Below are positions 25,156 through 33,270 of a DNA stretch of 64,000 nt, piece by piece (position 1 is the stretch's first letter; every line of letters begins with the position of its first letter). Source of the DNA: Actinoplanes sp. M2I2. Lineage in GTDB: Bacteria; Actinomycetota; Actinomycetes; Mycobacteriales; Micromonosporaceae. The position numbers and the translations under genes were made by a program. Where the stretch lies: the NCBI RefSeq assembly GCF_023544445.1, contig NZ_JALPVJ010000001.1, forward strand, positions 248,001 through 312,000, given 5' to 3'. The notes below the pieces were generated by a model that saw only the letters and a list, made by a program, of their open reading frames with translations, had not been told where the DNA came from and searched no databases.

Positions 25156-26258
25156 CCACGCTGCACCACGACGCGCCCGACGCTCCCGAGCCGGTCGACG
25201 TCCACGACCCGAGGCTGACCCGCTTCGACATCGTCAAGGAGGGCCTGCGCCGCGACGAGATCGAGCTGGTCACCTACGAGTCGCAGTTCCAAGGAACGAA
25301 CTCGAAGGCCGAGAAGCGCGTCGTGCGCAACATCTCCTTCCTGTTCATCCTGGCCGGCCTGGCCGCGCTGGCCTTCCTCGGTTTCTACATCTGGTGGCCG
25401 TGGCGGTTCCAGCTCGGCCACACGATGGGCGACTACTTCACCCCGCTGCTGGGCATCACGCTCGCCATCTCGCTGTTCGCGGTCGGCTTCGCGATCCTGT
25501 CCTGGGCCAAGAAGCTGCTGCCGCACGAGGTGTCGATCCAGGCCCGGCACGACGGCATGCCGCCGACCGACGAGCAGAAGATCACCGGTCAGACGATGGT
25601 CTTCGTCGGTGAGGAGCTCGGCCAGGGCGTCCAGCGCCGGCCGCTGCTCAAGGGCGCGATCGGCTTCGGTCTGGCCCCGATCGGCCTGGTCGCCGCGGCG
25701 CCGCTGATCGGTGGCCTGATCGAGAACCCGCACAAGGCCGACCAGCCCGACCTGTTCACGACCGGCTTCAGCCCGGTCAAGAACGGCGGCAGCGTCGTGC
25801 GGCTGACCCGGGACGACGGCACGCCGATCCGGCCCGAGGACGTCAGCACGGGCGGCCAGATGACGGTCTTCCCGGGCGTGCCGCACGGTGCGACCAACGA
25901 GTACGCCGACTCGCCGACCCTGCTGATCCACCTGCGGTCCGACGACGCGGAGGAGACCCGCCGCAACGCCGAGGCGGATCGTCGCAACCGCGGCTCGATG
26001 TGGGGCGACTATGTCGCGTACTCCAAGATCTGCACCCACGCCGGTTGCCCGGCTAGTCTTTACGAACAGCAGACCAACCGTCTGCTGTGCCCCTGCCACC
26101 AGTCGCAGTTCCTGATCACCCGGAACGCGCAGCCGATTTTCGGACCCGCCACCAGGCGCCTGCCGATGCTGCCGCTCGGGGTCGACGAGGAGGGCTACTT
26201 CGTGGCAACGTCCGACTTCAAGGACACCGTCGGACCTGACTTCTGGGAGCGGCCGTGA
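25152..26258 (+). CDS. qcrA: Rieske iron-sulfur subunit of the bcc complex
   Basis: 368 residues with three N-terminal membrane helices, as in actinobacteria, and a C-terminal Rieske domain. The [2Fe-2S] ligands are in CTHAGCP and CPCHQS, two Cys and two His. It receives electrons from quinol at QcrB and passes them to QcrC. The ATG at 25152 overlaps the qcrC stop and its own stop overlaps the qcrB GTG (GTGA). Confidence 0.94.
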   Translation: MTTLHHDAPDAPEPVDVHDPRLTRFDIVKEGLRRDEIELVTYESQFQGTNSKAEKRVVRNISFLFILAGLAALAFLGFYIWWPWRFQLGHTMGDYFTPLLGITLAISLFAVGFAILSWAKKLLPHEVSIQARHDGMPPTDEQKITGQTMVFVGEELGQGVQRRPLLKGAIGFGLAPIGLVAAAPLIGGLIENPHKADQPDLFTTGFSPVKNGGSVVRLTRDDGTPIRPEDVSTGGQMTVFPGVPHGATNEYADSPTLLIHLRSDDAEETRRNAEADRRNRGSMWGDYVAYSKICTHAGCPASLYEQQTNRLLCPCHQSQFLITRNAQPIFGPATRRLPMLPLGVDEEGYFVATSDFKDTVGPDFWERP

Positions 26259-27865
26259 AGCGCCGGAAAGCAGACCTCCAACAGGCGCCGGTCACCTTCG
26301 CCAAGGGCGTAGACGAGCGGTTCCAGGCCTCCACGCCCCTGCGGGCACTGCTCAACAAGGTTTTCCCTGATCACTGGTCGTTCCTGCTGGGTGAGATCGC
26401 GCTTTTCTCGTTCATCATCCTGCTGCTGACCGGTGTCTTCCTGACCCTGTTCTACGACCCGTCGATGACGGAGACCGCGTACGAGGGGGCCTACCCGGCC
26501 CTGCGCGGCACGGAGATGTCCCAGGCGTACGCGTCGTCGCTCCACCTCTCCTTCGAGGTGCGCGGTGGTCTGTTCATGCGCCAGATGCACCACTGGGCCG
26601 CGCTGCTGTTCATGGCGTCGATCGTCGTGCACATGATGCGCGTCTTCTTCACCGGCGCCTACCGCAAGCCGCGTGAGACCAACTGGGTCATCGGCATGGC
26701 TCTGTTCCTGCTGGGCTTCCTGGCCGGCTTCACGGGCTACTCGCTTCCCGACGACGGCCTGTCCGGCACGGGTCTGCGCATCGCCTCGGCGATCATGCTG
26801 TCGATCCCGGTGGTCGGCACCTGGGTCTCGGCCTCGATCTTCGGCGGCGAGTTCCCCGGCCACCTGATCATGGGCCGGTTCTACATCGCCCACGTGCTGC
26901 TCATCCCCGGTGGCCTGCTCGCGCTGATCAGCGTCCACCTGGGTCTGGTCTTCAAGCAGAAGCACACCCAGTGGCCCGGCCCGATGCGCACGAACACCAA
27001 CGTCGTCGGCGAGCGCATGTTCCCGCGGTACGCGCTCAAGCAGGGCGGCTTCTTCATGGCCGTCTTCGGCACGGTGGCACTGCTGGCCGGTCTGTTCCAG
27101 ATCAACCCGATCTGGCTGTTCGGCCCGTACCGCGCCTCTGAGGTGTCGTCGGCGTCGCAGCCCGACTGGTACGTCATGTTCATGGACGGCCTGGTCCGGC
27201 TCACGCCGAACTGGCAGATCTACATCGGCGACTACAGCATCCCGCCGCTGTTCTGGCCGGCCGTCGTCGGCCTCGGCTTCCTGACCACGGCGCCGATGGC
27301 GTGGCCCTGGCTCGAGGCCCGCAAGACCGGCGACAAGCGCATCCACAACCTGCTGGAGCGCCCGCGCGACAACCCGGAGCGCGTCGGCATCGGCTCGATG
27401 GCCGTCACGTTCTTCATGGTCGCCACGATCTCCGGCGCCAACGACGTCATCGCCGACAAGTTCCACATCAGCCTGAACGCGATGACCTGGGCCGGCCGCA
27501 TCGGCCTGATCGTCCTGCCGCCGCTGGCGTACTTCATCGCGGTCCGCGTCTGCCTGGGTCTCCAGCAGCACGACCGCGAGGTGCTGGCGCACGGCGTCGA
27601 GACGGGCATCATCCGGCGCCTGCCGAACGGGCAGTTCGTCGAGGTCCACCAGCCGCTCGGCCCGGTCGACGACCACGGCCACCCGATCCCGCTGGAGTAC
27701 GGCGGCTGGGTCGTTCCGAAGAAGATGAACCGCGTCGGGGCCCTGGCGCCGGCGGTCAAGGGCTTCTTCTACCCGGTCGAGAAGCCGTCCGAGGCTCCGG
27801 TCTCGCCCGGCATGCCTCCGATCAGCGGTGACAGCCGCGAGGAGATCACCTCCGGCCGGAAGTAA
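26255..27865 (+). CDS. qcrB: Cytochrome b subunit of the bcc complex
   Basis: Quinol-oxidising subunit, 536 residues with eight core helices. The haem b His residues lie in RQMHHWAALLF, VVHMMRVFF, FYIAHVLLIPG and SVHLGLVF. The Qo-site region is QPDWYVMF (PEWY in most families, PDWY here as in many actinobacteria). The cytoplasmic C-terminus is longer than in proteobacteria. It is the last gene of the ctaE-qcrCAB unit, followed by a strong terminator. Confidence 0.94.
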   Translation: MKRRKADLQQAPVTFAKGVDERFQASTPLRALLNKVFPDHWSFLLGEIALFSFIILLLTGVFLTLFYDPSMTETAYEGAYPALRGTEMSQAYASSLHLSFEVRGGLFMRQMHHWAALLFMASIVVHMMRVFFTGAYRKPRETNWVIGMALFLLGFLAGFTGYSLPDDGLSGTGLRIASAIMLSIPVVGTWVSASIFGGEFPGHLIMGRFYIAHVLLIPGGLLALISVHLGLVFKQKHTQWPGPMRTNTNVVGERMFPRYALKQGGFFMAVFGTVALLAGLFQINPIWLFGPYRASEVSSASQPDWYVMFMDGLVRLTPNWQIYIGDYSIPPLFWPAVVGLGFLTTAPMAWPWLEARKTGDKRIHNLLERPRDNPERVGIGSMAVTFFMVATISGANDVIADKFHISLNAMTWAGRIGLIVLPPLAYFIAVRVCLGLQQHDREVLAHGVETGIIRRLPNGQFVEVHQPLGPVDDHGHPIPLEYGGWVVPKKMNRVGALAPAVKGFFYPVEKPSEAPVSPGMPPISGDSREEITSGRK

Positions 27866-27877
27866 GACAACGCGATG

Positions 27878-27907
27878 CAAAGGGGCCCGCTTCGGCGGGC
27901 CCCTTTG
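27878..27907 (+). terminator. Terminator after qcrB
   Basis: Perfect 13-bp stem (27878-27890 with 27895-27907) closed by a TTCG tetraloop and followed by a TTGTTC stretch. It starts 12 nt after the qcrB stop. Confidence 0.95.
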
Positions 27908-27992
27908 TTGTTCGCCGCCGCAGCGCTGCGGATAGCATGGTCGCGACCCATCCAGCCCGGTCAGCCCGCCCGTACAGCCGAGGAGCCCGCAG

Positions 27993-28280
27993 GTGAACAC
28001 CGCGATCGTGCACATCGACTGCGCCACCGACTCGATTCCCGAGGTGGCGGAGGCCCTGGCGGCTCTCGACGGCGTGAGCGAGGTCTACTCGGTCGCCGGC
28101 AACGTCGACCTGATCGCGATCGTCCGGGTCCCGAAGTTCGACGACATCGCCGAGGTCATCGCCGGAAAGATCTCCAAGACTCCGGGCGTCCTCAACACGG
28201 AGTCCCACATCGCCTTCCGGGCCTATTCCAAGCACGACCTCGAGGACGCCTTCGCCATCGGCCTCCCCGACGCCGACTGA
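27993..28280 (+). CDS. Stand-alone Lrp/AsnC ligand-binding (RAM) domain protein
   Basis: A 95-residue protein consisting only of the alpha/beta RAM domain (AIVHIDCATDSIPEVAEAL, then VAGNVDLIAIVRV), with no helix-turn-helix. Such proteins bind amino acids as dimers or octamers and may modulate full-length Lrp regulators. The GTG at 27993 has GAGGAG about 7 nt upstream. It is set off from qcrB by the terminator. Confidence 0.85.
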   Translation: MNTAIVHIDCATDSIPEVAEALAALDGVSEVYSVAGNVDLIAIVRVPKFDDIAEVIAGKISKTPGVLNTESHIAFRAYSKHDLEDAFAIGLPDAD

Positions 28281-28295
28281 CGGGGACGCCGCCCG

Positions 28296-28793
28296 CTACG
28301 AGGGATCGGTGGCGGCGAGGTAGGCCGCGGTCAGGCGCTCGCGAACGCTGGGTGACCGCGGTGGGTTGCCGGTGCCAAGATGGGTGTGGCGCAGTTCGTC
28401 CATGAATTCCTGCCAGAGTGCGGGGCCGCCCTCTTCGAGCAGCTCGGCGCGTACGCGGAGCGCGGCGCTCGTCGGGCGGTGGCGGAGTCCCCAGCTGCCC
28501 AGCTGCGCGAAGACGGGAACGAGCTGAATCGCCGGTTCGGTCAGGCTGTAGCGCGCCCGCTGACCGGGGCGTACGTCCTCGCGGGTGAGCAGTCCCGACT
28601 CGACGAGACGCTTGAGCCGGTCGGCGAGGATGTTCGAGGCGATCCCCTCGAGCGAGGTGGCCTGCAGCTCCCGGAAATACCGGCGGTCTCCGAAAACGAT
28701 GTCGCGGAGGATGAGCAGCGTCCAGCGATCGCCGAACACCTCGATGGCGGCGTTGATCGGGCACCCGGAGCGGGGCTCCTGCGGTTCGGCCAT
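28296..28793 (-). CDS. HxlR-type winged-helix regulator
   Basis: 165 residues. The conserved N-terminal Cys and helix are visible (SGCPINAAIEVFGDRWTLLILRDI), with a winged helix (SNILADRLKRLVESGLL). HxlR proteins respond to redox or electrophile stress. It is divergent from a metallo-beta-lactamase-fold gene, the likely target. A 12-bp palindrome touches its start codon. Confidence 0.88.
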   Translation of the reverse strand: MAEPQEPRSGCPINAAIEVFGDRWTLLILRDIVFGDRRYFRELQATSLEGIASNILADRLKRLVESGLLTREDVRPGQRARYSLTEPAIQLVPVFAQLGSWGLRHRPTSAALRVRAELLEEGGPALWQEFMDELRHTHLGTGNPPRSPSVRERLTAAYLAATDPS

Positions 28794-28805
28794 AGTGCTT
28801 GCACT
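28794..28805. promoter_or_regulatory. Palindrome AGTGC-TT-GCACT at the HxlR start
   Basis: Perfect 5-bp arms immediately upstream of the ATG at 28793, in the 75-bp gap shared with the divergent hydrolase gene. It is a candidate autoregulatory operator, short enough that chance cannot be excluded. Confidence 0.4.
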
Positions 28806-28868
28806 TTACTATCGCCGCCACTACGGTCCCGACAAGCGGTTGCAGATCACAAGCGGAGGGGGCTGCCC

Positions 28869-29705
28869 GTGCTGAACCAGGTGGCGGAGGGTGTGCTGGT
28901 TCATCAGAGCGAGTTCGTCCTGAGCAACGCCGTTGTCGTGCACGGCCGGGCCGGCGTGTTGCTGATCGATCCCGGCGTACAGGATCACGAACTGGCCTGC
29001 CTCGCAGACGATCTGTCCGCCTCGGGCCGGACCGTCGTGGCCGGCTTCTCCACGCATCCGCACTGGGACCACCTGCTGTGGGACGCCCGATTCGGCGGGG
29101 CTCCCCGGTACGCCACGGCTGGGTGCGCGGCCACGGTCGAGGTGGAGCTGGCCGACCCGGACGCCAAGTCTCACATCATCGACCACCTGGACGGGACGGG
29201 CATCGCCGACAAGGTTCCGCTCGATCTGTACGGCCTCGTCACCGCGCTGCCCGCCGGAGCCACCCGGATCCCGTGGGACGGTCCTGAAGTGCGGATCATC
29301 GAGCATCGGGCGCACGCTCCGGGCCATGCGGCGCTGTTTCTCGAGGAGCGGGGAGTTCTCGTCGCCGGCGACATGCTTTCCGATGTGCTGGTCCCGATGC
29401 TGGATCTGAACGGCACCGACGATCCGGTCGGGGACTATCTCGCGGCGTTGCGGCTGCTGGAAACCGTGGCCGGCCACGCCCAGGTCGTCGTCCCCGGTCA
29501 CGGGTCGGTCGGCCGGGCCGATCAGGTACGCGCCCGGATCGAGCGGGACAGGGCGTACGTGCTCGCCCTGCGGGCCGGTTCGGGTCCGGACGACCCACGG
29601 ATCGGCGCGTCGGCCGAGCCCGGCTGGGAGTGGGTGAGCGACGTGCACGACGGGCAGGCCGAGCGCCTCGCCCGCAAAGCCGAGCGCGACGGGACGCCTG
29701 ACTAG
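28869..29705 (+). CDS. Metallo-beta-lactamase-fold hydrolase
   Basis: 278 residues. The metal-binding HxHxDH motif (THPHWDHLLWD), the later His (APGHAALF) with Asp (VAGDMLSD) and the final His (VVVPGHGSVG) are all present, so an active binuclear metal site is expected. The substrate is unknown; the fold serves thioester, lactone and lactam hydrolases. The GTG at 28869 has GGAGGG 8 nt upstream. It is divergent from the HxlR gene. Confidence 0.85.
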   Translation: MLNQVAEGVLVHQSEFVLSNAVVVHGRAGVLLIDPGVQDHELACLADDLSASGRTVVAGFSTHPHWDHLLWDARFGGAPRYATAGCAATVEVELADPDAKSHIIDHLDGTGIADKVPLDLYGLVTALPAGATRIPWDGPEVRIIEHRAHAPGHAALFLEERGVLVAGDMLSDVLVPMLDLNGTDDPVGDYLAALRLLETVAGHAQVVVPGHGSVGRADQVRARIERDRAYVLALRAGSGPDDPRIGASAEPGWEWVSDVHDGQAERLARKAERDGTPD

Positions 29706-29817
29706 CGTCCGGTGCAGGCGCGGCGCGAGGATCCGACCGGCGGTGACTACGGCCGCGGCGTTGCTGGTCTTCGCGGCGCACGACCAGTTCGAGACGAGCC
29801 TCGTTCCCCGTATGCGG

Positions 29818-30651
29818 TCAGACGTGCACGGTGAGGTTGCCGGGGGCTCGGATCGAGCTGGTCAGCGACTCGGTGGCGAGGACCTGGGCGTCCGGCCAGA
29901 CGACGCTCCGGTGGACCGAGCCTTCGACCTGGGCCGCGCGGCCGACCACCGAGTTGGTGACGGTGCCGGTGACGGTGGCTGTGGGGTCGACGAGGGAACC
30001 GCCGCGGGTGGCCTGCAGGTTGGCCAGCAGATAGTCGGCGGGAGTTCCCGTGTCGATGTAGACGCCGTCGAAGTCGATCAGCTCCAGTGATCCCTCGGCC
30101 TCGGCCGGGCGCCACACCGTACGTACGAGATCGCTCTGCTCCTCGGAGAGGTCACGCACGTAGCGCCAGGGCAGCAGCGAGAAGCCGGTGAAACGGCGAC
30201 CGCTGAAGCCGCCCGTCGTGCCGGGAAGGGTCGGCTTGGTGAGCATGCGGACCGTCTCGCCGTCCCAGCCGTCGAGCATCGCGGCGATGTCCTTGCCGGG
30301 CTCCCGGGTGGGGTCGGCGAGGTAGGCGTCGGCGTTGCCGACCAGGGCGCCGCGGCCGTCGATCCAGGACCGGAGGCGTCCGATACCGCCCGAGGTGCCG
30401 ACCGGACCGTCGGGCTCCACGGAGAGATGAGCGCGGTCGCCGACGTGCCGCACCACCTGGTCGGCCAGATAGGCGGCGTTGACCGCCACCGAACCGGGCC
30501 CGGCGAGGCCCAGGCCGGCCAGCCGGGTGAGCGCGCGGTCGAGCAGGGCCACGTTGCCGACCGGGCAGAGGGCCTTGGGCACCAGCTCGGTGAGCGGGCG
30601 CAGCCGGCGACCCTCACCGGCGGCGAGGATCACTCCGGCGACGGCGCTCAC
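29818..30651 (-). CDS. Sugar-phosphate nucleotidyltransferase, GlmU/RmlA-like
   Basis: 277 residues. The N-terminal nucleotidyltransferase fold has the signature AGVILAAGEGRRLRPLT and KALCPVGN, then an Asp-containing active site (LVGNADAYL). The end has a short hexapeptide-like beta-helix (VDPTATVTGTVTNSVVGRAAQVEGS). It probably activates a sugar phosphate with NTP. The GTG at 30651 overlaps the Nudix gene stop (GTGA), so translation is coupled. Confidence 0.85.
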   Translation of the reverse strand: MSAVAGVILAAGEGRRLRPLTELVPKALCPVGNVALLDRALTRLAGLGLAGPGSVAVNAAYLADQVVRHVGDRAHLSVEPDGPVGTSGGIGRLRSWIDGRGALVGNADAYLADPTREPGKDIAAMLDGWDGETVRMLTKPTLPGTTGGFSGRRFTGFSLLPWRYVRDLSEEQSDLVRTVWRPAEAEGSLELIDFDGVYIDTGTPADYLLANLQATRGGSLVDPTATVTGTVTNSVVGRAAQVEGSVHRSVVWPDAQVLATESLTSSIRAPGNLTVHV

Positions 30652-31328
30652 GGCCGATTCTCCCCGGCGCCGGCCGCACCCTCGGCCGGGCCGGGGGCTG
30701 CTTCGCCGGGGGCTGCTTCGCCGGGGGCTGCTTCGCCGGGGGCTGCTTCGCCGGGGGCTGCTTCGCCGGGGGCTGCTTCGCCGGGGGCTGCTTCGCCGGG
30801 GGCTGCTTCGCCGGGAGCTGCGTCGTCGGGAGTGGTGGCTCGCTGTGGGGCGAGGTCGTATCGGGACAGGAGCTTGATCGTGTTGGCGGTCAGGCGGGGG
30901 AGGGCGTCCACCGGGAACCAGCCCACGTCGACGATCTCGCCGCCGTCGATGTGCAGCTCGATCTGCGACGCCGGGACCGTGCCGAACCAGACGGTGTCGA
31001 CCACGCCGATGGGGTGGACGATCGCGTTGGGCACGCCGGGTGTCAGATCGTCCGGGGAGACGCGGACGCCGGTCTCCTCGAAGAGCTCGCGGGCCGCACC
31101 GACGGCAGCCGGCTCCCGGCGCTTCAGCAGGCCCGCGGGCAGGCTCCAACCGCCCTTGGACGGCTGCCGCAGCAGCAACAGGTTGCCGGTCTCTGAGTCG
31201 CGGATCACGGCGACCGCGCCCACCAGATACTTCGGAGCGACCAGGATGACGACGGCCCGGCGCAGGGAGCCCGGCATGCGATAGAACGCCTGATATGCGT
31301 ACGCCCGCACGCGCCGAGGAAAACTCAC
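30648..31328 (-). CDS. Nudix hydrolase with repetitive C-terminal tail
   Basis: 226 residues. The Nudix box is intact (GLLKRREPAAVGAARELF followed by EETG). The last 60 residues are a (GEAAP)n tail encoded by a 15-bp array, likely disordered. The GTG at 31328 gives a normal N-terminus (SFPRRVRAYAYQAFY). It lies 43 bp after the RSH gene and overlaps the nucleotidyltransferase gene, so the three are one operon. A link to ppGpp or nucleotide-sugar turnover is only contextual. Confidence 0.85.
   Translation of the reverse strand: MSFPRRVRAYAYQAFYRMPGSLRRAVVILVAPKYLVGAVAVIRDSETGNLLLLRQPSKGGWSLPAGLLKRREPAAVGAARELFEETGVRVSPDDLTPGVPNAIVHPIGVVDTVWFGTVPASQIELHIDGGEIVDVGWFPVDALPRLTANTIKLLSRYDLAPQRATTPDDAAPGEAAPGEAAPGEAAPGEAAPGEAAPGEAAPGEAAPGEAAPGPAEGAAGAGENRP
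30691..30825 (-). repeat. 15-bp x9 array encoding GEAAP repeats
   Basis: Eight perfect copies and one variant copy of CCGGGGGCTGCTTCG. In frame on the minus strand each gives five residues (GEAAP), so the tail can change length without frameshift. Confidence 0.95.
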
Positions 31329-31371
31329 GACGGTAAGGCTAGCGGGGCGCCGCAGGCGTCTCGGCAGTGGC

Positions 31372-33162
31372 TCAGTCTGGGTGGTCGACCAGGGCGATGA
31401 GCTGCTCGACCACCGTGTCCGGCTCGAGGGTGCGCTCACACACCGCCACCAGCATCGTCTCGAGGTCGGGATAGCCGAGTTCCTCGGCCAGGCGGCGCAG
31501 CGGGACCTCGCTGGCCAGGCCCCGGTCGTGCTTGCGGAGCGTCAGCCCGATCGTCGCCCGGCCCAGGCGGACCTTGTCGGCGATGCTGATGCCCGGTTCG
31601 TTCTTCTCGTCGAAGTACCGGTTGATCTGCATCTGGGCCTGGCTGGACTTGACGAAGCCGAGCCACTCGCGGCGCGGGCCGCGCGGAGCGTTCGGCTCCA
31701 CCTCCATATGCCCGTCGGTCTCGGAGAAGATCTCGACCACGTCGCCGTCGCGCAGCTGCGAGCTGAGCGGGGCCAGGCGGCCGTTGATCGTCGACGCCAG
31801 GCACTGATCGCCCTTCTGCGGGCTCAGCTCGTAGGCCAGGTCGACCGGGGTGGAGCCGCTGGGCAGCTCGAACGCGTGCCCGTGGGCGAAGACGGTGATC
31901 TGGGCCTCGGCCAGGTCGCAGCGCAACGAGGCGAGGAACTGGGCGGCGTCGGTGGTGTCCTGCTGCCAGTCGAGCACGCGTTTGAGCCAGGTCAGCTGGT
32001 CGGCGCCCGAGGCCTCGGCCGTCTCGGCGTACTTGGGGTAGCGGTAGGTCGTGGCGACGCCGTACTCCGAGTAGCGGTGCATCGCCTCGGTGCGGATCAG
32101 CACCTCGACCAGGCGGCCGTCCGGGCCGGTCACCGTGGTGTGCAGGGAGCGGTAGAGGTTGTTCTTGGGGGAGGCGATGAAGTCCTTGAACCGGCCGGCG
32201 ACCGGGCGCCAGCGGCCGTGGATCGCCCCCAGCGCGGCGTAACAGTCGGTCTCGGGGCCATCGACGATCACCGCGATGCGGGGCAGGTCGAACGGGACGC
32301 TGTGGCCGCCGGCCACCGTGTCCTTCCAGATCGAGTAGTAGTGCCGCGGCCGGGGAGTGACCTCGGCGGTCACACGCTGACGCCGGAGGGCCGTCCGCGC
32401 CTTGCCGGTGACCTCGTCGAGGTAATCCGACCAGCCCGGGCGGTTGCGGACGTGCTCGTCGATGCGCGCGAAGGAGTCGGGCTCGAGGTGGAAGAGCACC
32501 ACGTCGTCGAGGTCGCGCTTGAGCGCCTGGATGCCGAGCCGGTCACACAGCGGGACCAGCACGTCGAGGGTGGCGGTGGCGATGCGGGCGCGCGAGGCGG
32601 GGGAGCGGGCGTCGAGCGTACGCATGTTGTGCAGCCGGTCGGCCAGCTTGATCACGAGGACGCGGACGTCCTTGCCCGCGGCCACGATCATCTTGCGGAT
32701 CGTCTCGGCCTCGGCAGCCTTGCCGTAGAACGCCTTGTCGAACTTGGTCACCCCGTCGACCAGGTGGGTCACCTCGGGACCGAAGTCGCCGTGCAGGGCC
32801 TCAAGCGTGTAGCTCGTGTCCTCGACCGTGTCGTGCAGCAGCGCGGCGACCAGGGTGGTCGTGTCCATGCCGAGCTCGGCGCAGATCTGGGCGACCGCGA
32901 GCGGATGGGTGATGTAGGGCTCGCCCGACTTGCGCATCTGCCCGCGATGCATGTTTTCGGCGATCGCGTAGCTGCGCCGCAGGACGCCCGCGTCCGCCGC
33001 CGGATGAACTTGGCGGTGGGCCCGGGTCAGCGTCGTCACCGGATCGTCGTCGTTGCCGGGGAAACTCAGGAACGAGCGCAAACGCTGAGTGAGCGACAGC
33101 TCTCGCTGGGACGTTGGCAGGGCGCGTCCAAGGGCGGCGCCGTGGCCGGCGTCGACGTCCAC
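31372..33162 (-). CDS. RSH-family protein, hydrolase site intact, synthetase site degenerate
   Basis: A RelA/SpoT homologue, 596 residues, shorter than housekeeping Rel because the ACT end is missing. Order: HD hydrolase domain (HRGQMRKSGEPYITHPLAVA, LLHDTVEDTSYT, KLADRLHNMRTL), synthetase-fold domain, and TGS domain (ITVFAHGHAFELPSGSTPVDLAYEL). In the synthetase fold the substrate loop YRSLHTTV and VEVLIRTEAMHRYSEYG remain. The ATP-side motif reads HYYSIWKDTVAGG where Rel has SIY(R/Q)KM, and the loop before the DL..IR strand is rewritten (FDLPRIAVIV). I infer ppGpp hydrolysis only. The GTG at 33162 has GAGGGGG upstream. Confidence 0.85.
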   Translation of the reverse strand: MDVDAGHGAALGRALPTSQRELSLTQRLRSFLSFPGNDDDPVTTLTRAHRQVHPAADAGVLRRSYAIAENMHRGQMRKSGEPYITHPLAVAQICAELGMDTTTLVAALLHDTVEDTSYTLEALHGDFGPEVTHLVDGVTKFDKAFYGKAAEAETIRKMIVAAGKDVRVLVIKLADRLHNMRTLDARSPASRARIATATLDVLVPLCDRLGIQALKRDLDDVVLFHLEPDSFARIDEHVRNRPGWSDYLDEVTGKARTALRRQRVTAEVTPRPRHYYSIWKDTVAGGHSVPFDLPRIAVIVDGPETDCYAALGAIHGRWRPVAGRFKDFIASPKNNLYRSLHTTVTGPDGRLVEVLIRTEAMHRYSEYGVATTYRYPKYAETAEASGADQLTWLKRVLDWQQDTTDAAQFLASLRCDLAEAQITVFAHGHAFELPSGSTPVDLAYELSPQKGDQCLASTINGRLAPLSSQLRDGDVVEIFSETDGHMEVEPNAPRGPRREWLGFVKSSQAQMQINRYFDEKNEPGISIADKVRLGRATIGLTLRKHDRGLASEVPLRRLAEELGYPDLETMLVAVCERTLEPDTVVEQLIALVDHPD

Positions 33163-33270
33163 TGGACACCCCCTCACCACTGGGCCGCCGGAGCTCGCGC
33201 GGGGGACCGCGGAAACCGGTGGCCAAATCGTCGTGAAGCCCCGCGAACCACGCCCGGGAATCCACTTGCC

